Shown here in pieces: positions 7,267 through 13,520 of a DNA stretch of 14,200 nucleotides (positions are counted from its first letter, which is position 1; every line of letters begins with the position of its first letter). The position numbers were made by a program, and so were the translations under genes. The stretch is from assembly GCA_023435855.1 (NCBI GenBank), contig JAEZLG010000275.1, positions 1-14,200 on the forward strand, read 5' to 3'. Below the pieces are notes generated by a model. The model did no database searches and was not told where the DNA came from. It saw nothing but the letters and a program-made list of their open reading frames with translations. Source of the stretch: Bacillota bacterium. GTDB taxonomy: Bacteria; Bacillota; Clostridia; Christensenellales; CAG-138.

Positions 7267-7714
7267 AAAGGAAAAGTGAGTATTAAAACTACTGATGCTA
7301 CTCCCTCTGCATTAATGTTAGCTATATATCAGAATGTCTGTACAAACCAAGACTATATAACTACTAAGCGGCAGCGTGCCTGGTGCTATTACTATAATTT
7401 AAATTAATGGACAATCATGTGTTGATTGCTTATTGAGCATGCGCCATACAGAGAGCAAATTGCCCATTATTTTGAACTCAAGCGGTTATCCGAACTTCCC
7501 ATTATTTTTATGATAGTCAAACGATGCAATTCGTTTGCATGAAGTTCCACATTGACGAAGTTCATCCTAATATTTTTGGCGATACTAAATTATTATGCCT
7601 AATAGAAGGACACGAAGGGATGACGATAATGGACAAAATGCTTCTTATAAATCATAAGAAACCGTCGCGTTTGAATGTGTTTATTAGAACGTTAAGCATA
7701 ATGAGAATTTTGTT
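7267..7714 (+). other. Gap with weak, overlapping coding fragments
   Basis: No gene here is convincing. From 7426 to about 7540 one frame reads protein-like (YREQIAHYFELKRL, then SELPIIFMIVKRC) without a start. A second frame is open from 7476 and contains ATG 7524, a possible 64-residue product ending at 7718 (FHIDEVHPNIFGDTKLL, then CLIEGHEGMTIMDK). That ATG has no ribosome binding site. The two frames overlap, which is what an old frameshifted gene would look like. A perfect 6-bp hairpin, CAATCA with TGATTG, lies at 7412-7428. I do not recognise a family. Confidence 0.3.
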
Positions 7715-7743
7715 TTGATATGCTTCGGGAGCTTTTGTAAGAT
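7715..7743 (+). promoter_or_regulatory. Likely promoter of the DUF4003 gene
   Basis: TTGATA (7715-7720) and TAAGAT (7738-7743) are separated by exactly 17 bases, about 34 bases before ATG 7777. The -35 matches consensus at five of six positions and the -10 at four of six. Confidence 0.45.
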
Positions 7744-7776
7744 ATTTTGCCATAGTTGGTTTATAGGAGAAAGTAT

Positions 7777-8763
7777 ATGAGAGACACACTGCAAAACCGC
7801 TGCGAACTGTTCGTGGAAAACAGGGACATCATTAAGTCCGCTTTCGGTTGGGAGAATTCCTACCTGTATCCGCTGTGCGCAAGCCTCTATGCCGTTCAAA
7901 ACAGAGCTATGGATGTAGCCGCCATGAAAGAAAGCAGGGAACTACTCAAAAGCAGAACGGGCATCTTCTCCAGTTTTCGGGGCGCCTCCAAAATGGCAAG
8001 CGTGACGATGCTGGCGCTATCTCCTGACCCGGAGGATATGCTGGACCGGATGCTGCGTGTGTACACAAAGCTGAAGGAACTCTTTTTGGGATCAGAATAC
8101 CTGACGGTGGCGGCAGCGACAATTGCGGGCATGGTGGAGCCCGACCAGTATGACCAAATCGCAAGCGCTACCAGGGCCATTTATAACCGGATGAAGGACG
8201 CACATCCCTTCCTGACCTCCGGTGAGGACAGCGCCTTTGCGGCTTTGCTTGCTATGTCAGGGCTGGGCGATATGCAGATTGAACAGGAAATGGAGCGCTG
8301 CTATGTGATTCTTAAGCCAAGCTTCTTTTCCGGCAACGCGGTCCAGTCCTTGAGCCATGTGCTGGCGTTGGGGGAAGCGCCTGCGGAAAAGAAATGCCGC
8401 AAGGCAATGGAGCTGTTCGAGTACCTGAAAGAGCGCGGGTACAAATATGGAACCAGCTATGAGCTGGCCACCCTTGGCGTGCTTGCCTTATTGGATACGG
8501 ATGTCGCCACGCTGGCCGGGGACATGATGAAAGTTGACGACTACCTCAAAGCGAAAAAGGGCTTTGGGGCCTTCGGTGTTGGCGCCAAGCAGCGGTTGAT
8601 GTACGCAGGCATAATGACCATGTGCGAGTATGCTCCCCCCGCTATGACCATGCAGGCTGCAGCCCTCAATGGCGTAGTATCACTGGTGGTCGCGCAGCAG
8701 GCGGCTATTTGCGCCTCTGTAGCCGCCTCCAGCGCAGCCGCCGCATCTAGCTCATCCTCCTGA
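7777..8763 (+). CDS. DUF4003 family protein
   Basis: A 328-residue protein resembling the DUF4003 family of Firmicutes. Recognisable stretches are RCELFVENRDIIKSAFGWEN at the start, then SSFRGASKMASVTMLALSPD and GSEYLTVAAATIAGM. Further on are HPFLTSGEDSAFAALLAMSG and the low-complexity end rich in Ala and Ser, which finishes in six serines. I recall such Ser/Ala tails in this family; its function is unknown. Repeated helical units of about 45 residues suggest an all-alpha fold. No signal peptide or clear membrane span is seen, although the last 50 residues are hydrophobic. I chose ATG 7777 over the in-frame TTG 7756 because AGGAGA (7765-7770) is six bases upstream of the ATG and would lie inside the coding region of the longer form. 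GC content is visibly higher than in the flanks, and it stands alone. Confidence 0.7.
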   Translation: MRDTLQNRCELFVENRDIIKSAFGWENSYLYPLCASLYAVQNRAMDVAAMKESRELLKSRTGIFSSFRGASKMASVTMLALSPDPEDMLDRMLRVYTKLKELFLGSEYLTVAAATIAGMVEPDQYDQIASATRAIYNRMKDAHPFLTSGEDSAFAALLAMSGLGDMQIEQEMERCYVILKPSFFSGNAVQSLSHVLALGEAPAEKKCRKAMELFEYLKERGYKYGTSYELATLGVLALLDTDVATLAGDMMKVDDYLKAKKGFGAFGVGAKQRLMYAGIMTMCEYAPPAMTMQAAALNGVVSLVVAQQAAICASVAASSAAAASSSSS

Positions 8764-8816
8764 CGATGTGCAAACAGGAATTTGTTTGTGGGGAAGCATT
8801 ATAATGAGAATTATGT

Positions 8817-9084
8817 ATGAGCAAATCATTTTATAATAGGCTAATGGCATTGGTTCTGCATTGCAATCAGCTTTTATAGCGGCATATATAAGTTTGTTGC
8901 TCGTAAAAATACCCATATGGATAGCAGATTTCCTTTGGATTGTTTCTGGTCTTTTTGGAATTATCATTGGCATCATGTCTGTTAAGAATACGGGAAAAGC
9001 AACTTTTCTAGTATGTTAATTGCAATTATTGGAGTTATACTAATACTCCTATTGCTTTTAAGCATTGGTATAACATCAATGTAG
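8817..9084 (+). pseudogene. Small multi-span membrane protein broken by frameshifts
   Basis: Three reading frames hand over to each other. ATG 8817 gives MSKSFYNRLMALVL before stopping. A second frame (8843-9009) reads GIGSALQSAFIAAYISLLLV, then WIADFLWIVSGLFGIIIGIM and SVKNTGK. A third frame (from about 8998 to the TAG at 9082-9084) reads SNFSSMLIAIIGVILILLLL. Restoring one A to the run AAAA at 8995-8998 joins the last two frames seamlessly (GKSNFSSM). A second change near 8845-8870 would join the first. The intact form would be roughly 85-90 residues with about three membrane spans. A terminator follows at once, so a real gene once ended here. The family is not recognised. Sequencing error in short homopolymers is an alternative to true decay. 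Confidence 0.5.
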
Positions 9085-9087
9085 TTT

Positions 9088-9113
9088 TGATATGCCCTTG
9101 CATATCATTTTAT
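9088..9113 (+). terminator. Terminator after the broken membrane-protein gene
   Basis: TGATATGC (9088-9095) and GCATATCA (9100-9107) form a perfect 8-bp stem with loop CCTT, followed by TTTTATT. It begins four bases after the pseudogene stop. Confidence 0.7.
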
Positions 9114-9187
9114 TGGGCTAGAAAAGTGCGTTGGACAATTTGTAGAGCCAACTTAACTACCGATTACTTATAACCCAAGAGGTTTAG

Positions 9188-9337
9188 AGACTTCTCGATG
9201 AACAGGAATGGATAAGCGGTGTGCAGCACTTGGTGCAAATAATCCAAGCCATCAAAAGCGCGGTGGGAGGACAAGGGCTGAGACCTAGTTTCGGTGCATT
9301 CTGCCAATGGGTAGAAGGTAAAATAAAATGCCAATGA
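9188..9337 (+). pseudogene. Orphan coding-like fragment
   Basis: This frame reads RLLDEQEWISGVQHLVQ, then IIQAIKSAVGGQGLRP and SFGAFCQWVEGKIKC, ending at TGA 9335-9337. It looks like genuine protein sequence (amphipathic, mixed composition) but has no ATG and is cut off upstream by a stop at 9185-9187. It is probably the C-terminal end of a lost gene. I do not recognise the family. The flanks (9114-9187 and 9338-9476) hold no gene I can support; a perfect 10-bp palindrome, TGTTATAACA, lies at 9345-9354. Confidence 0.3.
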
Positions 9338-9344
9338 TCAATCG

Positions 9345-9354
9345 TGTTATAACA
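9345..9354. promoter_or_regulatory. Palindrome upstream of the redox module
   Basis: TGTTATAACA is a perfect 10-bp palindrome about 120 bases before the first CDGSH gene. It could be an operator for a dimeric regulator. It does not match the Rex or FNR consensus exactly, and short A+T-rich palindromes arise by chance. Confidence 0.2.
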
Positions 9355-9476
9355 TCACCATTATGAAGTATGAACAGTTGAGCAAATAAAACAATAGGCT
9401 TTTACACATAATATAAGAATTACTACCACCGAATTGCGATGGAACATATAGTAAACTTTTTGAGGAATAGAGAATT

Positions 9477-9674
9477 ATGGCAGATGTTAAGGTCCAAATA
9501 CTTGATGACGCTCCTATTATTATAAAGGGAGAATCAGAATTAATTGATGGCGAAGGCAAAAGTATGGGAAACAATGCTGAACTTCATTTGTGCAGATGCG
9601 GTCTATCAAATAATTAACCATATTGTGATGGTTCTCATTGTGGGAAGTTTGAGAGTAAGATTCGTGCAAAATAA
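9477..9674 (+). pseudogene. CDGSH iron-sulfur protein interrupted by an in-frame UAA
   Basis: A 65-codon frame with a stop at codon 47 (9615-9617). Before it the sequence reads as a typical bacterial CDGSH N-terminus (MADVKVQILDDAPIIIKG, then HLCRCGLSNN). After it comes PYCDGSHCGKFESKIRAK and a second TAA (9672-9674). The cluster ligands would be Cys39, Cys41, Cys50 and His54, the first two on one side of the stop and the last two on the other. Homologues usually have a lysine or similar residue at the stop position, so one AAA-to-TAA change explains it. A TGAGGA site (9461-9466) lies 10 bases before the ATG. If translated as written, the 46-residue product cannot hold a 2Fe-2S cluster. It shares its reading frame with the flavoprotein gene that follows and is probably part of the same module. 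Confidence 0.72.
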
Positions 9675-9695
9675 TATAGAAACGAAGCAGCATGC

Positions 9696-9717
9696 ACGTG
9701 TAAAGTTAGACGTGTAA
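9696..9717 (+). repeat. Direct repeat before the flavoprotein gene
   Basis: ACGTGTAA occurs at 9696-9703 and again at 9710-9717, a 14-bp period, ending 23 bases before ATG 9741. It could be a regulator site or chance. Confidence 0.3.
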
Positions 9718-9740
9718 CCAATTTGCTAAGGGTAAGTTCA

Positions 9741-11801
9741 ATGGAAAAATGGAAATGTAAAGTATGCGGTTATATACAAGAAGGTAATGAGCCTCCAGAA
9801 GAATGCCCGGTATGTAAAGCTGCAAAAAGTGAATTTGAGTTAGTTGATGAAGTATTGGCTGTAAAAAAATCCAAAAAGTCAACAAGATGGCGTTGTACCG
9901 TATGTGGGTACATTCATGAAGGGGATGCGCCTCCAAAGGAATGCCCGGTTTGCAGAGTGTCCGCTGAAAAGTTTGAAAAGTTTGGGGAAGCTGCAGAAGA
10001 AAAGTATAAACGGCTAAATGCCTATGGACCAAATGGGAAGAAGCTTTGGCAGTGTAATGTTTGTCTTTATATTTACGAAGGAGATGAACCTCCATTCCTC
10101 TGTCCACGATGCTGGGCTCCTCAGGAATACTTTGTGAATTTGACAAACCCAAAGCCAATACCGGATCCATACAAACCGGACACCACCAATGCCCTTGAAG
10201 CGGATATCCTTGTAGTGGGTACCGGAGCAGCAGCATTTAGTGCTGCCATTACTGCAGCTAACAAAGGAAATTCAGTTATTATGTTGGAGAAAAGCGGGAT
10301 TATCGGAGGCACCACCAGGCGATCAGGAGGTGGTTTCTGGACTCCGGTGAACCGCCATCAGAGAGCAAAGGGTATACACGATAACCATGAGGATGCCCTG
10401 CGCTACATGTGCCGTCAATCCTACCCTCAGCTATATAATGAGAATGCTGAGCGATATGGACTTCCTGAGTATGAATACAGTTTGATCGAAGCTTGTTGCA
10501 TGAATGCCGCATCAACGGTGGAATATCTTGAAGAACTTGGTGTTTTTAAGTCTATAGAAGATATAAGCTGGTTGGGAAAAAATTCGGTTGACTATCAGAG
10601 TAACCTTCCGGAAAATAAGGGAATAAGGGGAAGAATCCTTTTTCCTCAGAATGATCAGGGAGGAACAGGCTTTGGTGTAGTGCTGACGGAACGCTTTAAA
10701 AAGTATGCGAAGGAGCATGGTATCCCGGTTAATACCCACCATGAGGTTACAAGGATTTTAAGAGATAATGAAGGTCGAGTGCATGGTCTTGAAGTAGTTG
10801 CTGAAGGTAAAACAAAAACCTATAATGCAAAAAAAGCAGTAATCTTTGGCTCCGGTGGATATACCCATAATTCAGAAATGCTTCGAAACTTTCAGAGGGG
10901 ACCTGTTTATGGAGGATGTGCTTCACCTGAATGTGAGGGCGATTTCATTCCTATGGCTTCTCAAATCGGAGCAAAGCTTGGAAACATGCAGGGCGCATAC
11001 CGTGCTCAGTGTTTGTTTGAAAATGAGCTGTCTAATCCCCATGCAGCTAATAACTGTTTCTTTATAGCAGGTGATAGTGTTTTTCAAGTTAATAAATATG
11101 GAAAACGAGTACTAAATGAGAAAAGAAACTATAATGATCGCGGTATGGTACATTTTGCCTGGGATCAGAATAAGGCGGAATGGACAAATCAGCTTCTTTT
11201 CCTCATCACTGATCAGCGAACTGTGGAATATTGGGAGGGTTTCCCCCCCTATGCCACAACAGGCATTGATGTACAATATCTAATACAAGGAAATACTCTG
11301 GAGGAACTGGCAGAGAATATCAAAAAGCGAGTGGAAGGCTTGGCAGAACATATTGGAAGCTTCCGTCTTGATGAATCCTTTGCAGAGGGATTAAAGGAGA
11401 CATTTGAGCGCTTTAATGAGTTTGCAAGAACCGGAAAAGATCTTGACTTCCACCGTGGAGATTATGAATATGATCGGGAATGGGCATCTATCAAGCCAAC
11501 TAAACCGGGAGTAAACTGGCCGGAAGATATGAACAAAAATTACACCATGTATCCTCTTTCAAGTGAAGGTCCGTATTTTGCAGCTATTTTAGGATCTAGC
11601 ACCCTTGACACCAATGGAGGTCCGGTAGTTAATACATACGGGCAGGTCCTTGATTGGAGCGACAAGCCAATTCCAGGCCTATATGGAGCAGGTAACTGTA
11701 TCGCATCCCCAAGTGCAAATGCTTATTGGGGTGGCGGTGGTACAATCGGGCCAGCTTTAGTCTTTGGTCATCTTGCAGCAAAACACGCCTCAAGTGAGTA
11801 A
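9741..11801 (+). CDS. Flavoprotein with three rubredoxin domains (FAD-binding, fumarate reductase/KstD-like)
   Basis: A 686-residue cytoplasmic redox protein without a signal peptide. Three short rubredoxin domains come first, each CxxC-x12-CxxC as in the tail of rubrerythrin: Cys6/9/22/25, 52/55/68/71 and 105/108/121/124. From about residue 154 an FAD_binding_2 domain follows, with DILVVGTGAAAFSAAITAAN (dinucleotide fold), LEKSGIIGGTTRRSGGG and the C-terminal NAYWGGGGTIGPALVFGHLA, close to the flavin-contacting end of 3-ketosteroid dehydrogenases and fumarate or urocanate reductases. The three iron sites could pass electrons to or from FAD. The substrate cannot be read. I chose ATG 9741 over the in-frame TTG 9723 because AAGGG (9728-9732) lies eight bases upstream of the ATG. 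It sits between a broken and an intact CDGSH gene and is A+T-rich, with different codon use from region 1. Confidence 0.85.
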   Translation: MEKWKCKVCGYIQEGNEPPEECPVCKAAKSEFELVDEVLAVKKSKKSTRWRCTVCGYIHEGDAPPKECPVCRVSAEKFEKFGEAAEEKYKRLNAYGPNGKKLWQCNVCLYIYEGDEPPFLCPRCWAPQEYFVNLTNPKPIPDPYKPDTTNALEADILVVGTGAAAFSAAITAANKGNSVIMLEKSGIIGGTTRRSGGGFWTPVNRHQRAKGIHDNHEDALRYMCRQSYPQLYNENAERYGLPEYEYSLIEACCMNAASTVEYLEELGVFKSIEDISWLGKNSVDYQSNLPENKGIRGRILFPQNDQGGTGFGVVLTERFKKYAKEHGIPVNTHHEVTRILRDNEGRVHGLEVVAEGKTKTYNAKKAVIFGSGGYTHNSEMLRNFQRGPVYGGCASPECEGDFIPMASQIGAKLGNMQGAYRAQCLFENELSNPHAANNCFFIAGDSVFQVNKYGKRVLNEKRNYNDRGMVHFAWDQNKAEWTNQLLFLITDQRTVEYWEGFPPYATTGIDVQYLIQGNTLEELAENIKKRVEGLAEHIGSFRLDESFAEGLKETFERFNEFARTGKDLDFHRGDYEYDREWASIKPTKPGVNWPEDMNKNYTMYPLSSEGPYFAAILGSSTLDTNGGPVVNTYGQVLDWSDKPIPGLYGAGNCIASPSANAYWGGGGTIGPALVFGHLAAKHASSE

Positions 11802-11856
11802 AGCATGGACTTTTGTACAAAATAAAATGAAGTCATAATTATAAGGAGAGACAAGT

Positions 11857-12096
11857 ATGGATAAACCTGTAGTTGCTGGAAAATCACCTATTCCTGTTGA
11901 ACTGAAAAAGGGTGAAACTTATTATTGGTGTACTTGCGGAAGAAGCTCTTCTCAGCCATTTTGTAATGGAGCACATCAGGGCACTTCGTTTGAGCCTATG
12001 GCTTTTACTGCTGAAAAAGATGAAACTGCTTATTTATGTGCTTGCAAACACACTAAAAACCCTCCATACTGTGATGGATCACACCTAAATCTATAG
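11857..12096 (+). CDS. Double-CDGSH iron-sulfur protein
   Basis: A 79-residue protein made of two CDGSH motifs, each of which binds a 2Fe-2S cluster with three cysteines and one histidine. The first is C25-T-C27, then PFC36NGAH40, a CNGAH variant. The second is C61-A-C63, then PPYC72DGSH76, the canonical form. This tandem small layout is known among bacterial mitoNEET-like proteins, which are redox-active and pH-sensitive. AAGGAGAG lies a few bases before ATG 11857. The gene is 55 bases after the flavoprotein and is probably co-transcribed, the pair ending at the terminator 12142-12179. The gap holds a perfect palindrome, TTTTGTACAAAA (11811-11822). It may be an electron partner of the flavoprotein, by inference from position only. 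Confidence 0.9.
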   Translation: MDKPVVAGKSPIPVELKKGETYYWCTCGRSSSQPFCNGAHQGTSFEPMAFTAEKDETAYLCACKHTKNPPYCDGSHLNL

Positions 12097-12141
12097 CTCA
12101 ATGGTTGTTACATGAATATTAAGCTAATCATAACAAAAGTG

Positions 12142-12179
12142 AAAATTGCATCCCTAAATTTAAGGGCGTGCAATTTTTT
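12142..12179 (+). terminator. Terminator after the CDGSH gene
   Basis: AAAATTGCA (12142-12150) pairs with TGCAATTTT (12169-12177), with an inner CCCT/AGGG stem, and the T-run 12174-12179 follows. It lies about 45 bases after the CDGSH stop and closes the redox module. Confidence 0.8.
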
Positions 12180-12196
12180 ACTATACGGATAGTAAA
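12177..12196. repeat. Perfect stem-loop directly after the terminator
   Basis: TTTACTAT (12177-12184) and ATAGTAAA (12189-12196) form a perfect 8-bp stem around ACGG, overlapping the T-run of the terminator. It could help termination or be a regulator site. No partner gene is evident. Confidence 0.4.
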
Positions 12197-12228
12197 GTGA
12201 TAAACTATATGTTTGATTAATCGTATGA

Positions 12229-12378
12229 ACTTACGGCGAAGGATTACACGACCATTGCGTTCCATTGAAGTGCTCCGAAGAAACGCTGATTGAACGCCAT
12301 AAAAATCGCGGCGACATTAACGAAGTACTATTTCAATGGTTAAGAATGAAGCCACATCCTGGTGATTATGGTAATTGA
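12229..12378 (+). pseudogene. Remnant resembling the C-terminal part of a small P-loop kinase
   Basis: An open frame without a start codon reads VPLKCSEETLIERHKNRGDI, then NEVLFQWLRMKPHPGDYGN, and ends at TGA 12376-12378. The order C-S-E-E-T-L-I-E-R, then R-G, then a QWL and PGDY stretch recalls the lid and C-terminal region of shikimate-kinase or nucleotide-kinase-like AAA proteins. No P-loop is present, so it is a truncated leftover at best. The same frame continues after the stop with FPHYVYDGQVAIAIM (12379-12423). The rest of 12379-12540 holds only A+T-rich spacer. Confidence 0.3.
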
Positions 12379-12540
12379 TTTCCGCATTATGTTTATGATG
12401 GACAAGTCGCTATAGCAATTATGTGAAGCGGTCACTAAATAGTGTCGGAAGTCGGAACCGGAATAAATAAAAAGAACTGTATTTGAATAATTCAAAAATT
12501 TAGTTGCATAATCGCAATAATAATATTATTCGATTTCTTT

Positions 12541-12592
12541 TTGTCGTTGACTTTACATGAATTTAACATTCCCTTTACACGAACATTATAGA
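12541..12592 (+). promoter_or_regulatory. PHO boxes and promoter of the pst genes
   Basis: Hexamers recur every 11 bases: TTGTCG (12541), TTTACA (12552), TTAACA (12563), TTTACA (12574) and ATTATA (12585). Repeats of TT(A/T/C)ACA separated by about five bases are the known binding sites of the response regulator PhoP in Firmicutes. TATAGA (12587-12592) can serve as the -10, 18 bases after the TTAACA repeat. Activation under phosphate starvation is the expected outcome. Confidence 0.75.
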
Positions 12593-12661
12593 GATGTTGT
12601 ATTAATGAATATATATGTTCCTGTCGGCAACTTAACAGTAGCAAAAAGCGGAGGACAATGA

Positions 12662-13456
12662 GTGGACGATATAACGTTAAAAAATAAGCGGATAAAGATA
12701 GCAGCAGAAGCAGTGAACCTTTATTATGGCGCTTTCCAGGCTTTGAGGAACATCAATATAGATATCCTTGAATGCGCTATTACGGCTATAATTGGCCCGT
12801 CCGGTTGCGGCAAATCTACGCTTCTTCGCATTTTTAACCGTATGAATGACTTGATACCCGGGGTTAAAGTAGATGGCAGTATCATGCTCGACGGAGTTTC
12901 TCTTTACGATAAAGATACGGATGTTGATGCACTCAGAAAGAGGGTCGGCATGGTCTTTCAGAAACCCAATCCATTTCCAATGTCAGTATACGATAATGTC
13001 GCTTTCGGACCGAGACACCACGGAATAAAACGTGAGTTAGCACTGACGGATATAGTGGAGAGGACTCTAAGCCAGGTAGCTTTATGGGACGAGCTTAAAG
13101 ATAAGCTGAAATCACCCGCTTTCGACCTTTCTCCGGGCCAGCAGCAGCGTCTGTGTATCGCGCGCGCTCTGGCCGTGGAACCCGAGGTCATATTGATGGA
13201 TGAGTCGTGCAGCGCCCTTGATCCGGAATCCACACTTAAGGTTGAGGAGTTGATGCGTGAGCTTTCCCTCAAATATACGATAATCATTGTTACACATAAC
13301 ATGGAACAAGCGCTGCGTGTGTCTGATATGACAGCGTTTATGATGATGGAACATGACAAAGCCGGGGCACTGGTAGAATACGCTCCGACATTCGAAATCT
13401 TTTCCACTCCTAAAGATAAACGCACGGAAGACTATATCACAGGACGGTTTGGATGA
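12662..13456 (+). CDS. pstB: Phosphate ABC transporter ATP-binding protein PstB
   Basis: A 264-residue ATPase that drives high-affinity phosphate uptake with PstS, PstC and PstA. Walker A is GPSGCGKS (45-52), the Q-loop is FQKPNPFPMSVYDNVAFG with Gln100, Walker B is ILMDE (177-181) and the switch histidine is His212 in THNMEQA. The end TEDYITGRFG is typical of PstB. Two usual residues differ: the signature reads LSPGQQQR (156-163) where LSGGQ is standard, and Walker B is followed by Ser182 (DESCSALDP) instead of proline. The start is GTG 12662, six bases after GGAGGA (12650-12655). The nearby ATG 12658 leads to a stop within ten codons. It lies behind PHO boxes and ahead of pstS, the reverse of the common order. 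Confidence 0.95.
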   Translation: MDDITLKNKRIKIAAEAVNLYYGAFQALRNINIDILECAITAIIGPSGCGKSTLLRIFNRMNDLIPGVKVDGSIMLDGVSLYDKDTDVDALRKRVGMVFQKPNPFPMSVYDNVAFGPRHHGIKRELALTDIVERTLSQVALWDELKDKLKSPAFDLSPGQQQRLCIARALAVEPEVILMDESCSALDPESTLKVEELMRELSLKYTIIIVTHNMEQALRVSDMTAFMMMEHDKAGALVEYAPTFEIFSTPKDKRTEDYITGRFG

Positions 13457-13520
13457 GAACTGAATTATTTTATATAGGCCCTATAAAGCAGGTGTTGGGG
13501 CGGAAGTGTGGAATGGAAAT

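Noticed and set aside
7377..7430. Hairpins such as CAATCA/TGATTG considered as a terminator for the propeller gene
   Set aside because: No T-run follows and the hairpin is 150 bases from the stop codon, so I do not call a terminator for that gene.
7723..7776. TTG 7756 as the start of the DUF4003 gene
   Set aside because: It would place the strong AGGAGA site inside the coding sequence. ATG 7777 is at the right distance from that site.
12658..12687. ATG 12658 as the pstB start
   Set aside because: This frame hits a stop within ten codons. GTG 12662 fits the PstB frame and the GGAGGA spacing.
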